64,000 nucleotides of DNA from Stutzerimonas stutzeri (GCF_015291885.1 NZ_CP036186.1:3065001-3129000); one strand, 5' to 3'; shown: positions 8,572 through 20,619, numbered from the stretch's first letter. Numbers and translations: made by a program. The notes: a model not told the origin generated them from the letters alone.

Positions 8572-9141
8572 CTACTCAGCGGCTCCAATCGGGAAGAACT
8601 TCCCACCACTCCAGACGCCAAGCCAACTCTGGCCGTCCACCTCGCCGGGCACCGCCAGCTCCACCAGCTGATAGAACACATTGCGATGGATCAGCGCCTC
8701 GAGATTCGCGCGCACATGAACATATGGCGCCGGCTCCTGAGTCTGTGGATCGGTGATGACGCGTAGTGGATGCTCCTCTCCGGCTTCGACCTCATCCTCG
8801 ACGTTGGTGATAAAGCGCAAGAGCTGCCCCTCACCCTGCCCGCTTACCTCCATGCGTACCGCGACAAAGGGGGCGTCTTCCACCTGAATGCCGACCTTCT
8901 CGACCGGCGTTACCAGAAAGTAATCCTCGCCGTCGCGACGAATCACCGTGGAAAACAAACGCACCATCGCCGGCCGCCCGATCGGTGAGCCCTGATAGTG
9001 CCAGGTTCCGTCACGCGCGATGCGCATGTCCAGATCGCCACAGAATGGAGGATTCCACAGATGCACCGGCGGCAATCCTTTCTTCTTCTCGCCAGCTGAA
9101 AGCTGCGCCAGCAAATCTCCAGCCTTGCCTGTATCGGTCAT
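8572..9141 (-). CDS. DUF1285 family protein
   Basis: 189 residues with no signal peptide or membrane segment. DUF1285 features are [40 protein letters not shown] in the first third (positions about 22-62), then [24 protein letters not shown]. Proteins of this family form two small beta domains; their role is unknown. The start at 9141 has GAGGAG just upstream. It lies in the same place relative to ETF-QO as in P. aeruginosa. The next gene upstream (DUF4823) ends 54 bp away on the same strand. Confidence 0.9.
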   Translation of the reverse strand: MTDTGKAGDLLAQLSAGEKKKGLPPVHLWNPPFCGDLDMRIARDGTWHYQGSPIGRPAMVRLFSTVIRRDGEDYFLVTPVEKVGIQVEDAPFVAVRMEVSGQGEGQLLRFITNVEDEVEAGEEHPLRVITDPQTQEPAPYVHVRANLEALIHRNVFYQLVELAVPGEVDGQSWLGVWSGGKFFPIGAAE

Positions 9142-9195
9142 TCGGTCCTCCTCAGATGGCAGCGGTACTCGCCTGCCCCGATACTGCCACATAGA

Positions 9196-9807
9196 TCAGC
9201 GCGGCAGGCCCAACAACCGACGAGCATAATCTTGCAGCGGCGGGCGCAAGAGTTGCTCCGGCTTGGCGTCGTAAATGTTGAGCACCCCGCCGCGACTACG
9301 AATGCGAGCCGTATCAACCAGATAACGCGTGCCAGTTTCCACCAGCATTAGCTGCACCACGCCGCTATCCACACCCAGCCGGTCAAGCGCACGCTGATCG
9401 TTCAGCTCGTCGAAACTACCGATTCGGTCATCCGCCGCAGCGAAACGCAGATACAACAGGTAATGGGCGCCGAGCGCCGAAGCCTCTCCCATGGCCTCTT
9501 CCAGACCAAGCGGATCGCGAGCACGACGAACCATCGGGAAGTACTCGACGAAGCCGTTGAAAGCCTCTTCAGCCACAACGTTGGGCCGTGGGTACGCTTC
9601 ACCAGGTGGCACGAAATGCCCCTGTGCGATGTAGATGAAAGAGTCCGGCTGCAGGCGCCAGGAGTTGGTGCGACGGGTTTCGCTGTGATCGAGAATGCCG
9701 GCATCGCGAAGGTGATAGCGAGTACCCTCGGCCATGTCGCTGACCTTCATGCAGCCGGCCAGCGCGAGTAGTGCCAGCAGGCATGGCATTGCTAACAGAA
9801 AACGCAT
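9196..9807 (-). CDS. DUF4823 family lipoprotein
   Basis: 203 residues. Signal peptide MRFLLAMPCLLALLALAGC with lipobox Cys at 19. The mature part is a DUF4823-type domain: RTNSWRLQPDSFIYIAQGHFV, then a middle segment with ALGAHYLLYLRFAAADDR, and RSRGGVLNIYDAKPEQLLRPPL near the end. Probably an outer-membrane-anchored periplasmic protein of unknown role. The start at 9807 has GGAGGTGA 5 nt upstream and gives a perfect lipoprotein signal, so upstream open frame is non-coding. Confidence 0.85.
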   Translation of the reverse strand: MRFLLAMPCLLALLALAGCMKVSDMAEGTRYHLRDAGILDHSETRRTNSWRLQPDSFIYIAQGHFVPPGEAYPRPNVVAEEAFNGFVEYFPMVRRARDPLGLEEAMGEASALGAHYLLYLRFAAADDRIGSFDELNDQRALDRLGVDSGVVQLMLVETGTRYLVDTARIRSRGGVLNIYDAKPEQLLRPPLQDYARRLLGLPR

Positions 9808-9913
9808 GGGACTCACCTCCAGTGCCGGCGACGAAAAACCGGCGATTCGACAGCCAATGCAGCATCCACGCCAAATCAGGGCGCATCCACATCGCCGGCA
9901 TCGATTTGGCTGG

Positions 9914-10810
9914 TCAAAGTCCTCGCTGCCATTCCTCGCGCAAGGGGGCGTTGCGCGGATCCTCGATGGCTTCTCGCAGACGACGCAAAAGGCCCTGTTT
10001 ATCAGCACCCAACACGCCCTTGAGCACCAGATAGTTGGACGCGTGATCGCTACGAAAAACCGTGTCGGTCAAGTCAAGATCCTCCAGTAGCCATTCCAGC
10101 TCGCGAAACAGATCGGCTGGCACCAGCGGCTCAAAATCCGCATACCCTTGGCGAAAGCGCGCTTCGCCTTGCGGGAAGCTGACCACCAGCGTGGACAGGA
10201 ACTCGGGCTGCGCCGCATTCATCAACCGCGCGGAGTTGCGTGCATGCTGGCGGCTCAAGCGCCGGCCACCCAGCCCGTTGAGAATCATCACTGAACGGGT
10301 GATGCCCGCCTGCCCCAGCTTATCCAGTGCACTGAGAGTTGATTCGTAGGTCTCGCCCTTATTGACGAGCGCCAGCACCTCATCATCACCAGACTCTGCG
10401 CCGACATAGGCCATGCCGAGCCCGGCATCCGCCAGTTCCTGCAGCTCCGCGACGGACTTCTTGCGCAAATTGCGAGGCAGGCAGTAGCTCGAGACCCGTT
10501 GCACCTCCGGTAGGCACTGGCGAATCTGCTCAAGGATCGTCAACAGCCTTCGGGTCGGCAGCACCAAAGCATCGCCATCGGCAAGAAACACGCGCTGGAC
10601 AATCATCTGCTCGCCGCAACGACGGATTTCTTCGAGCACCTCGGCCTCGTCGCGGGCTCGAAACTTCTTCTGCGGGGCTGTATACATTTCGCAAAAGGTA
10701 CAGCTGTTCCATGAGCAGCCATTGGTGACCGGCAGGATCAGCGAATGAGCTTCGCTGGGCGGCCGGAACACCGGCTCTGTGTAACGGATTGGAAACTCGC
10801 TCGCGTTCAT
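9914..10810 (-). CDS. Radical SAM protein of unknown substrate
   Basis: 298 residues from MNASEFPIRYTEP (an ATG at 10819 adds three residues). The cluster motif is CSWNSCTFC at about 31-39, a CX4CX2C spacing in place of the common CX3CX2C. Next are EIRRCGEQMIVQRVFLADGD and LGMAYVGAESGDDEVL, the radical SAM barrel strands, plus KGETYESTLSALDKLGQAG. It resembles Elp3/MiaB-like radical SAM proteins of the SPASM-less, HemN-like outer groups. No auxiliary cluster is evident. Its place between DUF4823 and a TetR gene is conserved in Pseudomonas. The reaction is unknown. Confidence 0.85.
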   Translation of the reverse strand: MNASEFPIRYTEPVFRPPSEAHSLILPVTNGCSWNSCTFCEMYTAPQKKFRARDEAEVLEEIRRCGEQMIVQRVFLADGDALVLPTRRLLTILEQIRQCLPEVQRVSSYCLPRNLRKKSVAELQELADAGLGMAYVGAESGDDEVLALVNKGETYESTLSALDKLGQAGITRSVMILNGLGGRRLSRQHARNSARLMNAAQPEFLSTLVVSFPQGEARFRQGYADFEPLVPADLFRELEWLLEDLDLTDTVFRSDHASNYLVLKGVLGADKQGLLRRLREAIEDPRNAPLREEWQRGL

Positions 10811-10849
10811 TGCTGCCATGCCTGTTCGTTCGTCATGCTGCCCGAGGCA

Positions 10850-11470
10850 TCAGTCGCGTTTGCGCTTGTTGCCCATACGCACGCCAATGTCCATCAGGAA
10901 TTGGAAGAAGCCGTCCTGGTCCTCCAGCACGTTGCTCCAGAAAGGCGAGTGGTACAGCGCCACGGCGCCGTGGACCAGGGCCCAGGCGGCGCAATAGTGG
11001 AAGTAAGGAGGTACATCCTCCAGCTTGCCTTCGGCGATACGGCCTTTGATCAATTGGGTCAGATGCTCGAAGTTGGAAGCACGGATGCTATGCAGCTGCT
11101 CGACCATCTCGGGCACCTGATTACCCTTGACCACTTTCTCTTCGAGGCGGTCGAACAAGCGATAACGTTGCGGATCGCCCATGCGGAACTCGAAGTACGC
11201 ACGTGAAAGCGCTTCTTTGTCGCGGTCCAGATCAGGTGAGTGCAGAAGCTTGTTCAGGTCGCGCTCGTAGTCGAGCATCAGCCGCAGATAGACTTCGGCT
11301 TTGGACTTGAAGTGCTTGTAGATGGTGCCTTTGCCGATGCCGACCGCATCGGCAATCATCTCGACGGTAACGCTGTCCTCTCCTTGATCGAGAAAGAGCT
11401 GCAACGCGGTATCGAGGATTTCCTGTTCGCGGCGGCGAAATTCGCGGACCTTACGAGGTTCATTCTGCAT
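10850..11470 (-). CDS. TetR-family transcriptional regulator
   Basis: 206 residues. The N-terminal TetR helix-turn-helix (about 15-62) reads ILDTALQLFLDQGEDSVTVEMIA then VGIGKGTIYKHFKSKAEVYLRL. The C-terminal helical domain includes FRMGDPQRYRLFDRLEEKVV. It is not PsrA: neither the recognition helix nor the ligand domain resembles that repressor. It is divergent from the aminotransferase gene and 31 bp upstream of the radical SAM gene on the same strand, so it may control either; no clear operator was seen in the short intergenic region. Confidence 0.9.
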   Translation of the reverse strand: MQNEPRKVREFRRREQEILDTALQLFLDQGEDSVTVEMIADAVGIGKGTIYKHFKSKAEVYLRLMLDYERDLNKLLHSPDLDRDKEALSRAYFEFRMGDPQRYRLFDRLEEKVVKGNQVPEMVEQLHSIRASNFEHLTQLIKGRIAEGKLEDVPPYFHYCAAWALVHGAVALYHSPFWSNVLEDQDGFFQFLMDIGVRMGNKRKRD

Positions 11471-11544
11471 AGGAAGGCTGCTTGAGGTGAAATCGAGGCA
11501 GCCATTATGCCTAACCGGTCATGAAATGCACGGAACATCCAGCA

Positions 11545-12678
11545 ATGATTCAAATCAATGACGAATTTCCACAAATAGTCGGTTTACGATATCTGAACCA
11601 CGCCGCCGTCGCCCCTTGGCCACGACGGGCCGCTAGTGCGGTCAGCGCCTTCGCGGAACAGAACGCGACTCTTGGCGCACGTGACTATCCACAGTGGCTC
11701 AAGGTGGAGAACAGTTTGCGCCAACGCCTGACGCAACTACTAAATGCGCAATCCAGCGCCGACGTGGCACTGGTAAAGAACACCTCCGAAGCCCTTTCAT
11801 TTGTCGCGTTCGGACTGGACTGGAAAAGTGGAGACCAGATCGTCATCAGCAATGAGGAGTTCCCGTCCAATCGCGTCGTTTGGGAGGCGTTGCGGCCACT
11901 CGGCGTCGAGGTCATTCAGGTCAATCTCAAGGGAGCGGACCCCGAGGCCGACCTTCTCGCAGCCTGTGGCCCTCGAGTACGGCTGATGGCGATCAGCGCT
12001 GTACAGTACGCCAGCGGCATGCGGTTGGATCTTCAGCGCCTGGGCGAAGGCTGTGAGCAACGCGGCGTGCTTCTGTGCATCGACGCAATCCAGCAATTGG
12101 GCGCCCTGCCCTTCGATGTTCAGCAGAATCGCTGCGCTTTCGCCATGGCGGACGGCCACAAATGGATGCTCGGCCCGGAAGGGCTCGGTGTTTTCTATTG
12201 CCGCAGTGACCTGCGCGAGCAACTGAAACTGCACGAGTATGGCTGGCACATGCTCGAACACGCTGGCGACTATGACCGCACGGACTGGGAGCCCGCGCGA
12301 AGCGCCAGACGCTTCGAATGCGGTAGCCCGAACTTGTTGGGTGCGATGGCACTAGAAGCCAGTCTGTCGCTGCTTCAAGAGGTGGGAATGGAACAAGTCG
12401 CCAAGGCGCTGGACGAGAGAATCCAATGGCTGACTCGCGGACTGAGCCGCATGAACGGAATCGAAGTCCTGTCGCCGGTCCAAGCGGAACGCCGCTCCGG
12501 CATCATAACATTCCGCCTCGAGGGCAGGACGAATGCCGAGTTGTTCGAGCATCTCAAGGCCGGACAGGTCGTCTGCGCGTTACGCGGCGGAGGTATCCGC
12601 TTCTCGCCGCATTTCTACACGCCAGAACAGGTGATCGAAGAAACGCTTGCCCTGTTACGTGACATAGCTACGCACTGA
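11545..12678 (+). CDS. Class V aminotransferase / cysteine desulfurase-like enzyme
   Basis: 377 residues from MIQINDEFPQ; an ATG at 11521 adds eight unlikely residues, and neither has a strong ribosome-binding site. Family segments: YLNHAAVAPWP at the start, VKNTSEALSFVAFGL, the PLP aspartate in LLCIDAIQQLGA, and the Schiff-base lysine K206 in DGHKWMLGPEGLG. RRFECGSPNLLG and ALRGGGIRFSPHFYT complete the fold. It belongs with NifS/kynureninase-like enzymes but lacks an obvious active-site cysteine loop of desulfurases, so an aminotransferase or isomerase role is as likely. The substrate is unknown. Confidence 0.82.
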   Translation: MIQINDEFPQIVGLRYLNHAAVAPWPRRAASAVSAFAEQNATLGARDYPQWLKVENSLRQRLTQLLNAQSSADVALVKNTSEALSFVAFGLDWKSGDQIVISNEEFPSNRVVWEALRPLGVEVIQVNLKGADPEADLLAACGPRVRLMAISAVQYASGMRLDLQRLGEGCEQRGVLLCIDAIQQLGALPFDVQQNRCAFAMADGHKWMLGPEGLGVFYCRSDLREQLKLHEYGWHMLEHAGDYDRTDWEPARSARRFECGSPNLLGAMALEASLSLLQEVGMEQVAKALDERIQWLTRGLSRMNGIEVLSPVQAERRSGIITFRLEGRTNAELFEHLKAGQVVCALRGGGIRFSPHFYTPEQVIEETLALLRDIATH

Positions 12679-12770
12679 CGGCGATCAAGCAGCGAGACAT
12701 GTATTCCAAATGCGTTTAAAAATCGCGCAAATCGGTCTGCAGAGCGGAGTTACAGCGCTAATACTTGAGT

Positions 12771-12878
12771 AACTGGCCGGGCAATCCCCCCACTGCCCAG
12801 CCAGATGAGGTCGCTAGGATTGCGATTTCATACTCCTAATGGTCTTGGCCCGGCTTCTCACGAAACCGGGTTTTTTTT
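12771..12878 (+). ncRNA. rgsA: RgsA-like small RNA
   Basis: This intergenic stretch has no coding potential but a full transcription unit. The -10 element TAATAC (12759-12764), preceded by C and followed by T, resembles an RpoS-type extended -10. The transcript would start near A12771. A GC stem (CCCGG 12849-12853 / CCGGG 12866-12870) and T8 (12871-12878) end it, giving about 108 nt. RgsA of P. aeruginosa, an RpoS-dependent, Hfq-binding RNA of about 120 nt, lies at the same place, just before tatD. A C-rich loop (12786-12791) and ACTCCTA (12832-12838) are single-strand candidates for target pairing. The 92 bp between the aminotransferase stop and the start point hold only this promoter. Identification rests on position and layout. 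Confidence 0.72.
12849..12878 (+). terminator. Terminator of the RgsA-like RNA
   Basis: CCCGG / CCGGG stem extended by weaker pairs, 12-nt loop region, then eight T residues. It lies 20 bp from the stop codon of the convergent permease gene. Confidence 0.9.
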
Positions 12879-12898
12879 GCCTGATCGCTAGTAAAGCG

Positions 12899-14290
12899 CT
12901 AGGCCTTCGCAAGCACATGTGCCCGAAGCTGGTAGCACAGCCAGAGAAAGCCAACCCATACGGGAATCGCGAATACCGACATACGAATACCCGGCAACCA
13001 CAGCATGATGACCAATATCCCTGCAACGAAGGCCAGGCACAGGTAGTTGCTCAGCGGAAACCAGAATGCCTTGAAGCTTGGCTCGATACCTTGGCGCCGC
13101 ATTGCACGTCGGAACTTGAGGTGCGCAAGGCTGATCATCGCCCAGTTGATCACCAGGGCAGCCACAGCAAGAGACATAAGCACTTCGAGAGCCCCCTGCG
13201 GGAACAGGTAGTTCACCGCCACGCAGAGGAGCGTCACCAACGCCGACACACCAACAGCGAGGACTGGCACCCCGCGGGCATTGATCTTCATCAAGCCGCG
13301 CGGCGCGTCGCCCTGCTCGGCCAGGCCGTACAGCATACGACTGTTGCAATACACGCCGCTGTTATAGACCGATAGCGCCGCAGTGAGCACTACGAAGTTC
13401 AGCAGGTGCGCCGCCGTATCACTACCGATCAGCGAAAAGATCTGTACGAAGGGGCTGCCGCTATAAGGGTCGCCCGCCGCACCCAACGTCAGCAGCAACG
13501 CATCCCAGGGGTAAAGCGCCAATAGCACCGTCAACGCGCCTATATAAAAGATCAGGATCCGATAGACGACCTGATTGATCGCTTTGGGAATGACGGTTTT
13601 AGGATCTGCTGCTTCCGCCGCAGTGATGCCAACCAACTCCAGGCCGCCGAAGGAAAACATGATGATCGCCAACGCCAGCAACATTCCGCTGAAGCCATTA
13701 GGGAAGAAACCACCGTGCGTCCAAAGATTGCTGATGCTCGCCTGCTCGCCGCCCTTACCACTGGCCAGCAGGAACAGCCCGAGCAGAATCATGCCAACGA
13801 TCGCGGCGACCTTGACGATTGCGAACCAGAACTCGGCTTCACCAAAGGCTTTGACGTTACTGAGGTTGATCAGATTGATCAGTACGAAGAATGCAGTGGC
13901 CGTGGCCCAAGTTGGAATCTCGGGCCACCAGAACTGCACGTACTTGCCCACCGCCGTCAGCTCGGCCATGCCAACCAGGACGTACAGCACCCAGTAGTTC
14001 CACCCTGAGAGAAAGCCCGCATAGCCACCACCGTACTTGTGCGCGAAATGGCTGAAGGAACCAGCAACCGGCTCCTCGACGATCATCTCACCGAGCTGGC
14101 GCATGATCAGAAAAGCGATGAAGCCACCGATCGCGTAGCCAAGAATCATCGATGGCCCTGCGCTTCGCAGCACCCCTGCCGAGCCCAGAAATAATCCGGT
14201 GCCAATTGCCCCGCCCAAGGCGATCAACTGGATATGGCGATTCTTCAGACCGCGCTGAAGCGATCCGGTATGTAGCATCTCAGCGGTCAT
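12899..14290 (-). CDS. aroP: Aromatic/neutral amino acid permease, APC superfamily
   Basis: 463 residues with about 12 membrane segments. The AAT-family signature opens it: LKNRHIQLIALGGAIGTGLFLGSA, with IGTGLF the substrate-binding unwound helix. Then MRQLGEMIVEEPVAGSFSHFA and FSFGGLELVGITAAEA, all typical of AroP/PheP/ProY. It imports amino acids with protons across the inner membrane. The exact substrate is not settled by sequence; AroP or a close paralogue is my best guess. The start at 14290 has AAGGTGG close upstream; an ATG at 14278 is possible. The 120 bp upstream of it (14291-14410) should carry its promoter. Confidence 0.85.
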   Translation of the reverse strand: MTAEMLHTGSLQRGLKNRHIQLIALGGAIGTGLFLGSAGVLRSAGPSMILGYAIGGFIAFLIMRQLGEMIVEEPVAGSFSHFAHKYGGGYAGFLSGWNYWVLYVLVGMAELTAVGKYVQFWWPEIPTWATATAFFVLINLINLSNVKAFGEAEFWFAIVKVAAIVGMILLGLFLLASGKGGEQASISNLWTHGGFFPNGFSGMLLALAIIMFSFGGLELVGITAAEAADPKTVIPKAINQVVYRILIFYIGALTVLLALYPWDALLLTLGAAGDPYSGSPFVQIFSLIGSDTAAHLLNFVVLTAALSVYNSGVYCNSRMLYGLAEQGDAPRGLMKINARGVPVLAVGVSALVTLLCVAVNYLFPQGALEVLMSLAVAALVINWAMISLAHLKFRRAMRRQGIEPSFKAFWFPLSNYLCLAFVAGILVIMLWLPGIRMSVFAIPVWVGFLWLCYQLRAHVLAKA

Positions 14291-14410
14291 GCGCCACCTT
14301 GGGGTCAATAGAGCGGTACAGCGCCATGCGCAAAGCACCTGATGGGTAGGCAAATGGGCAACGTTCGGTACACGCTCAAAGAGGCAGTCTGCGGTTACGC
14401 AACGGCTACG

Positions 14411-15196
14411 TCAGCCGCGAACTCTTGCCAGCGGGAACAGCGTTCTGAAATTCGTAGTGGTCTGCTCGGCCAGCGTTTCAAATGACACGCCACGCAGCTC
14501 GGCGAGAAACTCCGCCACCTCCCGCACGTATTGCGGCAAGTTCGATTTTCCTCGGTACGGTACAGGCGCCAGGTAAGGTGCGTCTGTTTCGACGAGCAGA
14601 CGGTCTGCTGGAACCTGCCGTGCGACGTCGCGCAGCGCATCGGCGTTGCGGAAGGTGACGATTCCGGAGAGCGAGATATAGAACCCGAGATCAAGCGCGG
14701 CCTTGGCCATTTCCCAATCTTCGGTGAAGCAATGCAGCACACCTGCCCGGGGTAGCGCCGCCTCACGCAGCAAGGCCAGGGTATCGGCACGCGCTTCACG
14801 GGTATGAACGATCACCGGTTTGTCCGTGAGCCGAGCAGCTTCGAGATGCAGGCGAAACGACTGCTGCTGCATTTGCGCGGCTTCAGGCTGATAGTGATAG
14901 TCCAGACCCGTTTCACCGATAGCGACGGCGTGCGGATGCTGCAACTCGCTAAGCAACCAGTCCAGCATCGGCTGATTCGTCGGTTCGAGATCCAGCGGGT
15001 GTACACCGATGGAACAATCGACATCAGCATATTGATCGGTCAACGCTTTGACCGCTGCGGCGTTATCCGCGCTGACTCCAATACAGAGGAAATGCCCTAC
15101 CCCGCGTGATCTAGCAGCGTCGAGCGCTGCATCGAGTGAACCGCCATGGGCGGCCAGGTCGAGTCGGTCAAGATGACAGTGGGAATCTACCAGCAT
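14411..15196 (-). CDS. TatD-family metal-dependent deoxyribonuclease
   Basis: 261 residues beginning MLVDSHCHLDRLDL; a GTG at 15205 would add three. The metal ligands are present: HCH at residues 6-8, the glutamate in AIGETGLDYHY, KPVIVHTREA, GVLHCFTEDW and the aspartate in ETDAPYLAP. TatD-type enzymes are TIM-barrel 3'-5' DNases, some with D-aminoacyl-tRNA deacylase-like activity. This is the last gene of the long fab-holB unit, 126 bp below pilZ. The holB-pilZ-tatD order is conserved in Pseudomonas and partly in E. coli (holB-ycfH). Confidence 0.93.
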   Translation of the reverse strand: MLVDSHCHLDRLDLAAHGGSLDAALDAARSRGVGHFLCIGVSADNAAAVKALTDQYADVDCSIGVHPLDLEPTNQPMLDWLLSELQHPHAVAIGETGLDYHYQPEAAQMQQQSFRLHLEAARLTDKPVIVHTREARADTLALLREAALPRAGVLHCFTEDWEMAKAALDLGFYISLSGIVTFRNADALRDVARQVPADRLLVETDAPYLAPVPYRGKSNLPQYVREVAEFLAELRGVSFETLAEQTTTNFRTLFPLARVRG

Positions 15197-15321
15197 GGAA
15201 GGCACTACTTGCTATCGCGAAAAAGGGGCGATTGTAGAGCAAATAGCCGACGATCAGGAAAGCCCAGCGGATTAGAGCGCGGTTGGCCACAGGACTGAGA
15301 TCAACGCTGATCCCTCAGGCG

Positions 15322-15678
15322 TTACATCGTGTGAGTCGGACGATCCGATTTGAGCGCACCGGCCAGATAGGTTTCGATCTTGTTGCGCGCCGTGCTGTCA
15401 CCCTCATTGAACTGCACACCGATGCCTGCTGCACGGCTACCCTGGGCACCTTTTGGCGTAATCCAGACCACCTTCCCAGCAACTGGAATTTTCTCCGGCT
15501 CATCCATCAGATTCAGAAGCATGAACACCTCATCACCAAGCTTGTAGCTCTTGTTGGTCGGAATGAACAATCCACCATGCTTGATGAAGGGCATGAACGC
15601 AGCGTAGAGCACCGATTTGTCCTTGATGGTCAAGGACAGGATGCCGTTACGCGGACCGAGATTTGCTGGCAGGCTCAT
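15322..15678 (-). CDS. pilZ: Type IV pilus assembly protein PilZ
   Basis: 118 residues, the founding PilZ type. Segments: LGPRNGILSLTIKDKSVLYAAFMPFIKHGG, split by family consensus at GGLFIPT, then LLNLMDEPEKIPVAGKVVWITP. It lacks the RxxxR and D/NxSxxG c-di-GMP-binding motifs, as in the P. aeruginosa protein, where PilZ works through contacts with FimX and PilB in pilus assembly. It is encoded 31 bp after holB in the same unit. Confidence 0.95.
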   Translation of the reverse strand: MSLPANLGPRNGILSLTIKDKSVLYAAFMPFIKHGGLFIPTNKSYKLGDEVFMLLNLMDEPEKIPVAGKVVWITPKGAQGSRAAGIGVQFNEGDSTARNKIETYLAGALKSDRPTHTM

Positions 15679-15709
15679 GCGGTGTTCCTAACGAAAATTC
15701 CAGTCGATT

Positions 15710-18384
<2,675 letters not shown>

Positions 18385-18388
<4 letters not shown>

Positions 18389-19206
18389 GAATCACTCAAT
18401 AGGTCGGCAACAACGGACTGCAGTTTACGGGTCAGCGGGCCGACGGGCCAGACGCGCTCGGCCAAACCTGTCACGGGCCAGAGACCATAGAGGCTGTTAC
18501 AAAGGAAAACCTCATCGGCCCGCAGCAGCTCGGCATAGCTGATATCGCGTTCGACGACCGAAAGCCCCAGCTGCGATGCGCGCGCCATGATTTCCGCCCG
18601 CATGACACCTACCACGCCGCAGCGTGTGAGCGACGCAGTATGTAGCCGGCCGTCTGCGACCAGAAACAGATTGCTGAAAACACCCTCGATCACCCGGCCG
18701 GACATGTCGCACATTAACCCTTCCGCAAAGCCAGGATCGTGCCATTCGGCACGCGCCAACACCTGCTCAAGACGGTTTAGATGTTTGACTCCGGCAAGCA
18801 AGGGCTGCTCGGCAAGACGAGTGGCACAGGGGAAAAGTCGCACACCGACTTCGGCGTGCTGTGGCGGATAAGAAGGAAGCGGCGAGCCTAACAGCAAGCG
18901 TTGTGGCTGACAGGGCTGTGGTGGTGCATACCCACGCAGCCCGGCACCACGTGTGATGATCAGCTTGGCAACCCCCTGCCCCAGCACCTGACAGAACTGC
19001 GTCAGTTCATCGCGCAGCGCATCGAGCTCAATGGGGATAGCGAGGCGTTGGCAGCCACCACTCAGCCGCTGCAGATGCCGGTCGAGCAACTGCGCCCGAC
19101 CGCCTACGACGCGGATCGTCTCGAACAGCCCATCACCGTAAGCCAGTCCGCGATCATGAACGGGCAGGCCATCACAGCGCTGCCCGTTCAGCCAGCTCAA
19201 TGTCAC
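18385..19206 (-). CDS. pabC: Aminodeoxychorismate lyase
   Basis: 273 residues of a fold-type IV PLP enzyme: [14 protein letters not shown] (about 21-34), [13 protein letters not shown], the PLP lysine in [14 protein letters not shown] (about 138), then [22 protein letters not shown]. It converts 4-amino-4-deoxychorismate to p-aminobenzoate and pyruvate for folate. As in E. coli it follows fabF directly, overlapping by 4 nt. D-amino-acid and branched-chain aminotransferases share the fold, but the context settles the call. Confidence 0.95.
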
Positions 19207-20447
19207 TCGGCAAACCGGCGGAACACGAGCGAACCGTTGGTGCCACCGAAGCCGAAGGAGTTGGACACCGCAACATCGATCGGCCGTGGCTTGGCCTGAT
19301 GCGGTACGAAGTCGAGGTCGCAGCCTTCATCAGGCTCGTGCAGATTGATGGTCGGCGGCGCTACCTGATCACGAATTGCCAAGACGCTGAAGATCGCCTC
19401 CACGGCGCCGGCTGCGCCGAGCAGATGGCCAACCATGGACTTGGTGGAGCTCACCGACAGCTCGTAGGCGTGATCACCGAATACACTGCGAATCGCAGCA
19501 GCCTCGGCTTTATCACCAGCAGGGGTCGAGGTGCCGTGCGCATTGATGTACTGCACCTGATCGCCGTTCAGCTGTGCGTCCTTCAGCGCATTGCCGATAC
19601 AGCGCGCTGCACCAGCGCCATCGTCTGGAGGTGAGGTCATGTGAAACGCATCAGCGCTCATACCGAAACCAATCAACTCGGCATAGATGTGTGCACCGCG
19701 GGCCTTGGCATGCTCCAACTCCTCGAGCACTAGGGCGCCAGCGCCATCGGACAGTACAAAGCCATCGCGCTCTTTGTCCCACGGACGGCTTGCCGCGGCC
19801 GGATCATCGTTACGCGTGGACAATGCCCGAGCTGCGGCAAAGCCGCCGATGCCGAGACCACTGGCAGCCATTTCAGAACCGCCGGCCACCATCACATCGG
19901 CCTCGCCATATGCGATGTTGCGGGCAGCCATCCCGATGCAATGTGTGCCGGTGGTGCAGGCTGTGGCGATCGCATAGTTGGGGCCCTGCAATCCAAGGTG
20001 GATCGACAGAAAGCCGGACACCATATTGATAATGGAGCCAGGCACAAAGAATGGCGAAATACGCCGCGGACCTTGCTCGATCAGCGCCTTGCAGCTGTTT
20101 TCGATATTGGTGAGCCCACCGATACCGGACCCCATCGCGACACCAATGCGCTCCCGATTGGCGTCCGTAACCTCCAGACCGGAATCACGCACGGCCTGAA
20201 AGCTAGCCGCTAGTCCGTACTGGATGAACAAGTCGAGTTTGCGAGCTTCTTTCGCCGGCAGGTATTGCTCGACATCGAAGTTCTTGATTGAACCGCCAAA
20301 ACGAGTGGAGTAGGCAGACAGATCCATATGCTCGATCAGGCCGATGCCACTGCGGCCGGCGAGAATTCCCTGCCAGCTGCTCGGCACATCGTTACCCAGT
20401 GGCGATAGCATGCCCATCCCAGTGACTACGACGCGTCTACGCGACAC
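19203..20447 (-). CDS. fabF: 3-oxoacyl-[ACP] synthase II
   Basis: 414 residues from a GTG start at 20447 with AGGAG 8 nt upstream; it begins [18 protein letters not shown]. The catalytic cysteine is C164 in ATACTTGTH. The two histidines sit in [14 protein letters not shown] and [10 protein letters not shown]. It elongates acyl-ACP with malonyl-ACP and handles the C16:1 to C18:1 step. The gene lies 172 bp after acpP, with an imperfect terminator-like hairpin between them that may lower its expression relative to acpP. It overlaps pabC by 4 nt. Confidence 0.97.
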   Translation of the reverse strand: MSRRRVVVTGMGMLSPLGNDVPSSWQGILAGRSGIGLIEHMDLSAYSTRFGGSIKNFDVEQYLPAKEARKLDLFIQYGLAASFQAVRDSGLEVTDANRERIGVAMGSGIGGLTNIENSCKALIEQGPRRISPFFVPGSIINMVSGFLSIHLGLQGPNYAIATACTTGTHCIGMAARNIAYGEADVMVAGGSEMAASGLGIGGFAAARALSTRNDDPAAASRPWDKERDGFVLSDGAGALVLEELEHAKARGAHIYAELIGFGMSADAFHMTSPPDDGAGAARCIGNALKDAQLNGDQVQYINAHGTSTPAGDKAEAAAIRSVFGDHAYELSVSSTKSMVGHLLGAAGAVEAIFSVLAIRDQVAPPTINLHEPDEGCDLDFVPHQAKPRPIDVAVSNSFGFGGTNGSLVFRRFAE

Positions 20448-20559
20448 AGCAATTACTCCTATACCTAAACGAACTTGGCTCAACTCCCGCCAAGACAGGA
20501 ACGATCCCCGGTCCGGGTGCAAGATTGCGCCCGTGATCTGGATGAACCCCTCTCAAAGA

Positions 20560-20595
20560 AAAGCCGCACTACCTCGATCAAGGCAGTGCGGCTTT
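20560..20595 (-). terminator. Attenuator-like hairpin between acpP and fabF
   Basis: Perfect 11-bp stem (AAAGCCGCACT 20560-20570 with AGTGCGGCTTT 20585-20595) and a 14-nt loop. On the minus strand it is followed by TTCTTTG, an imperfect T tract. It lies 24 bp after the acpP stop. Partial termination here would explain how acpP mRNA is made in excess over fabF; that is inference. Confidence 0.7.
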
Positions 20596-20619
20596 CCTGG
20601 TTCCGAAGCGGATTACAAC

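Noticed and set aside
10850..11470. TetR gene as PsrA itself, regulator of the etf palindrome
   Set aside because: The sequence does not resemble PsrA. PsrA is normally encoded near lexA, outside this window.
12899..14290. aroP-like gene as a recent transfer
   Set aside because: Its codon use and GC content look like its neighbours', and there are no flanking repeats or mobile genes.
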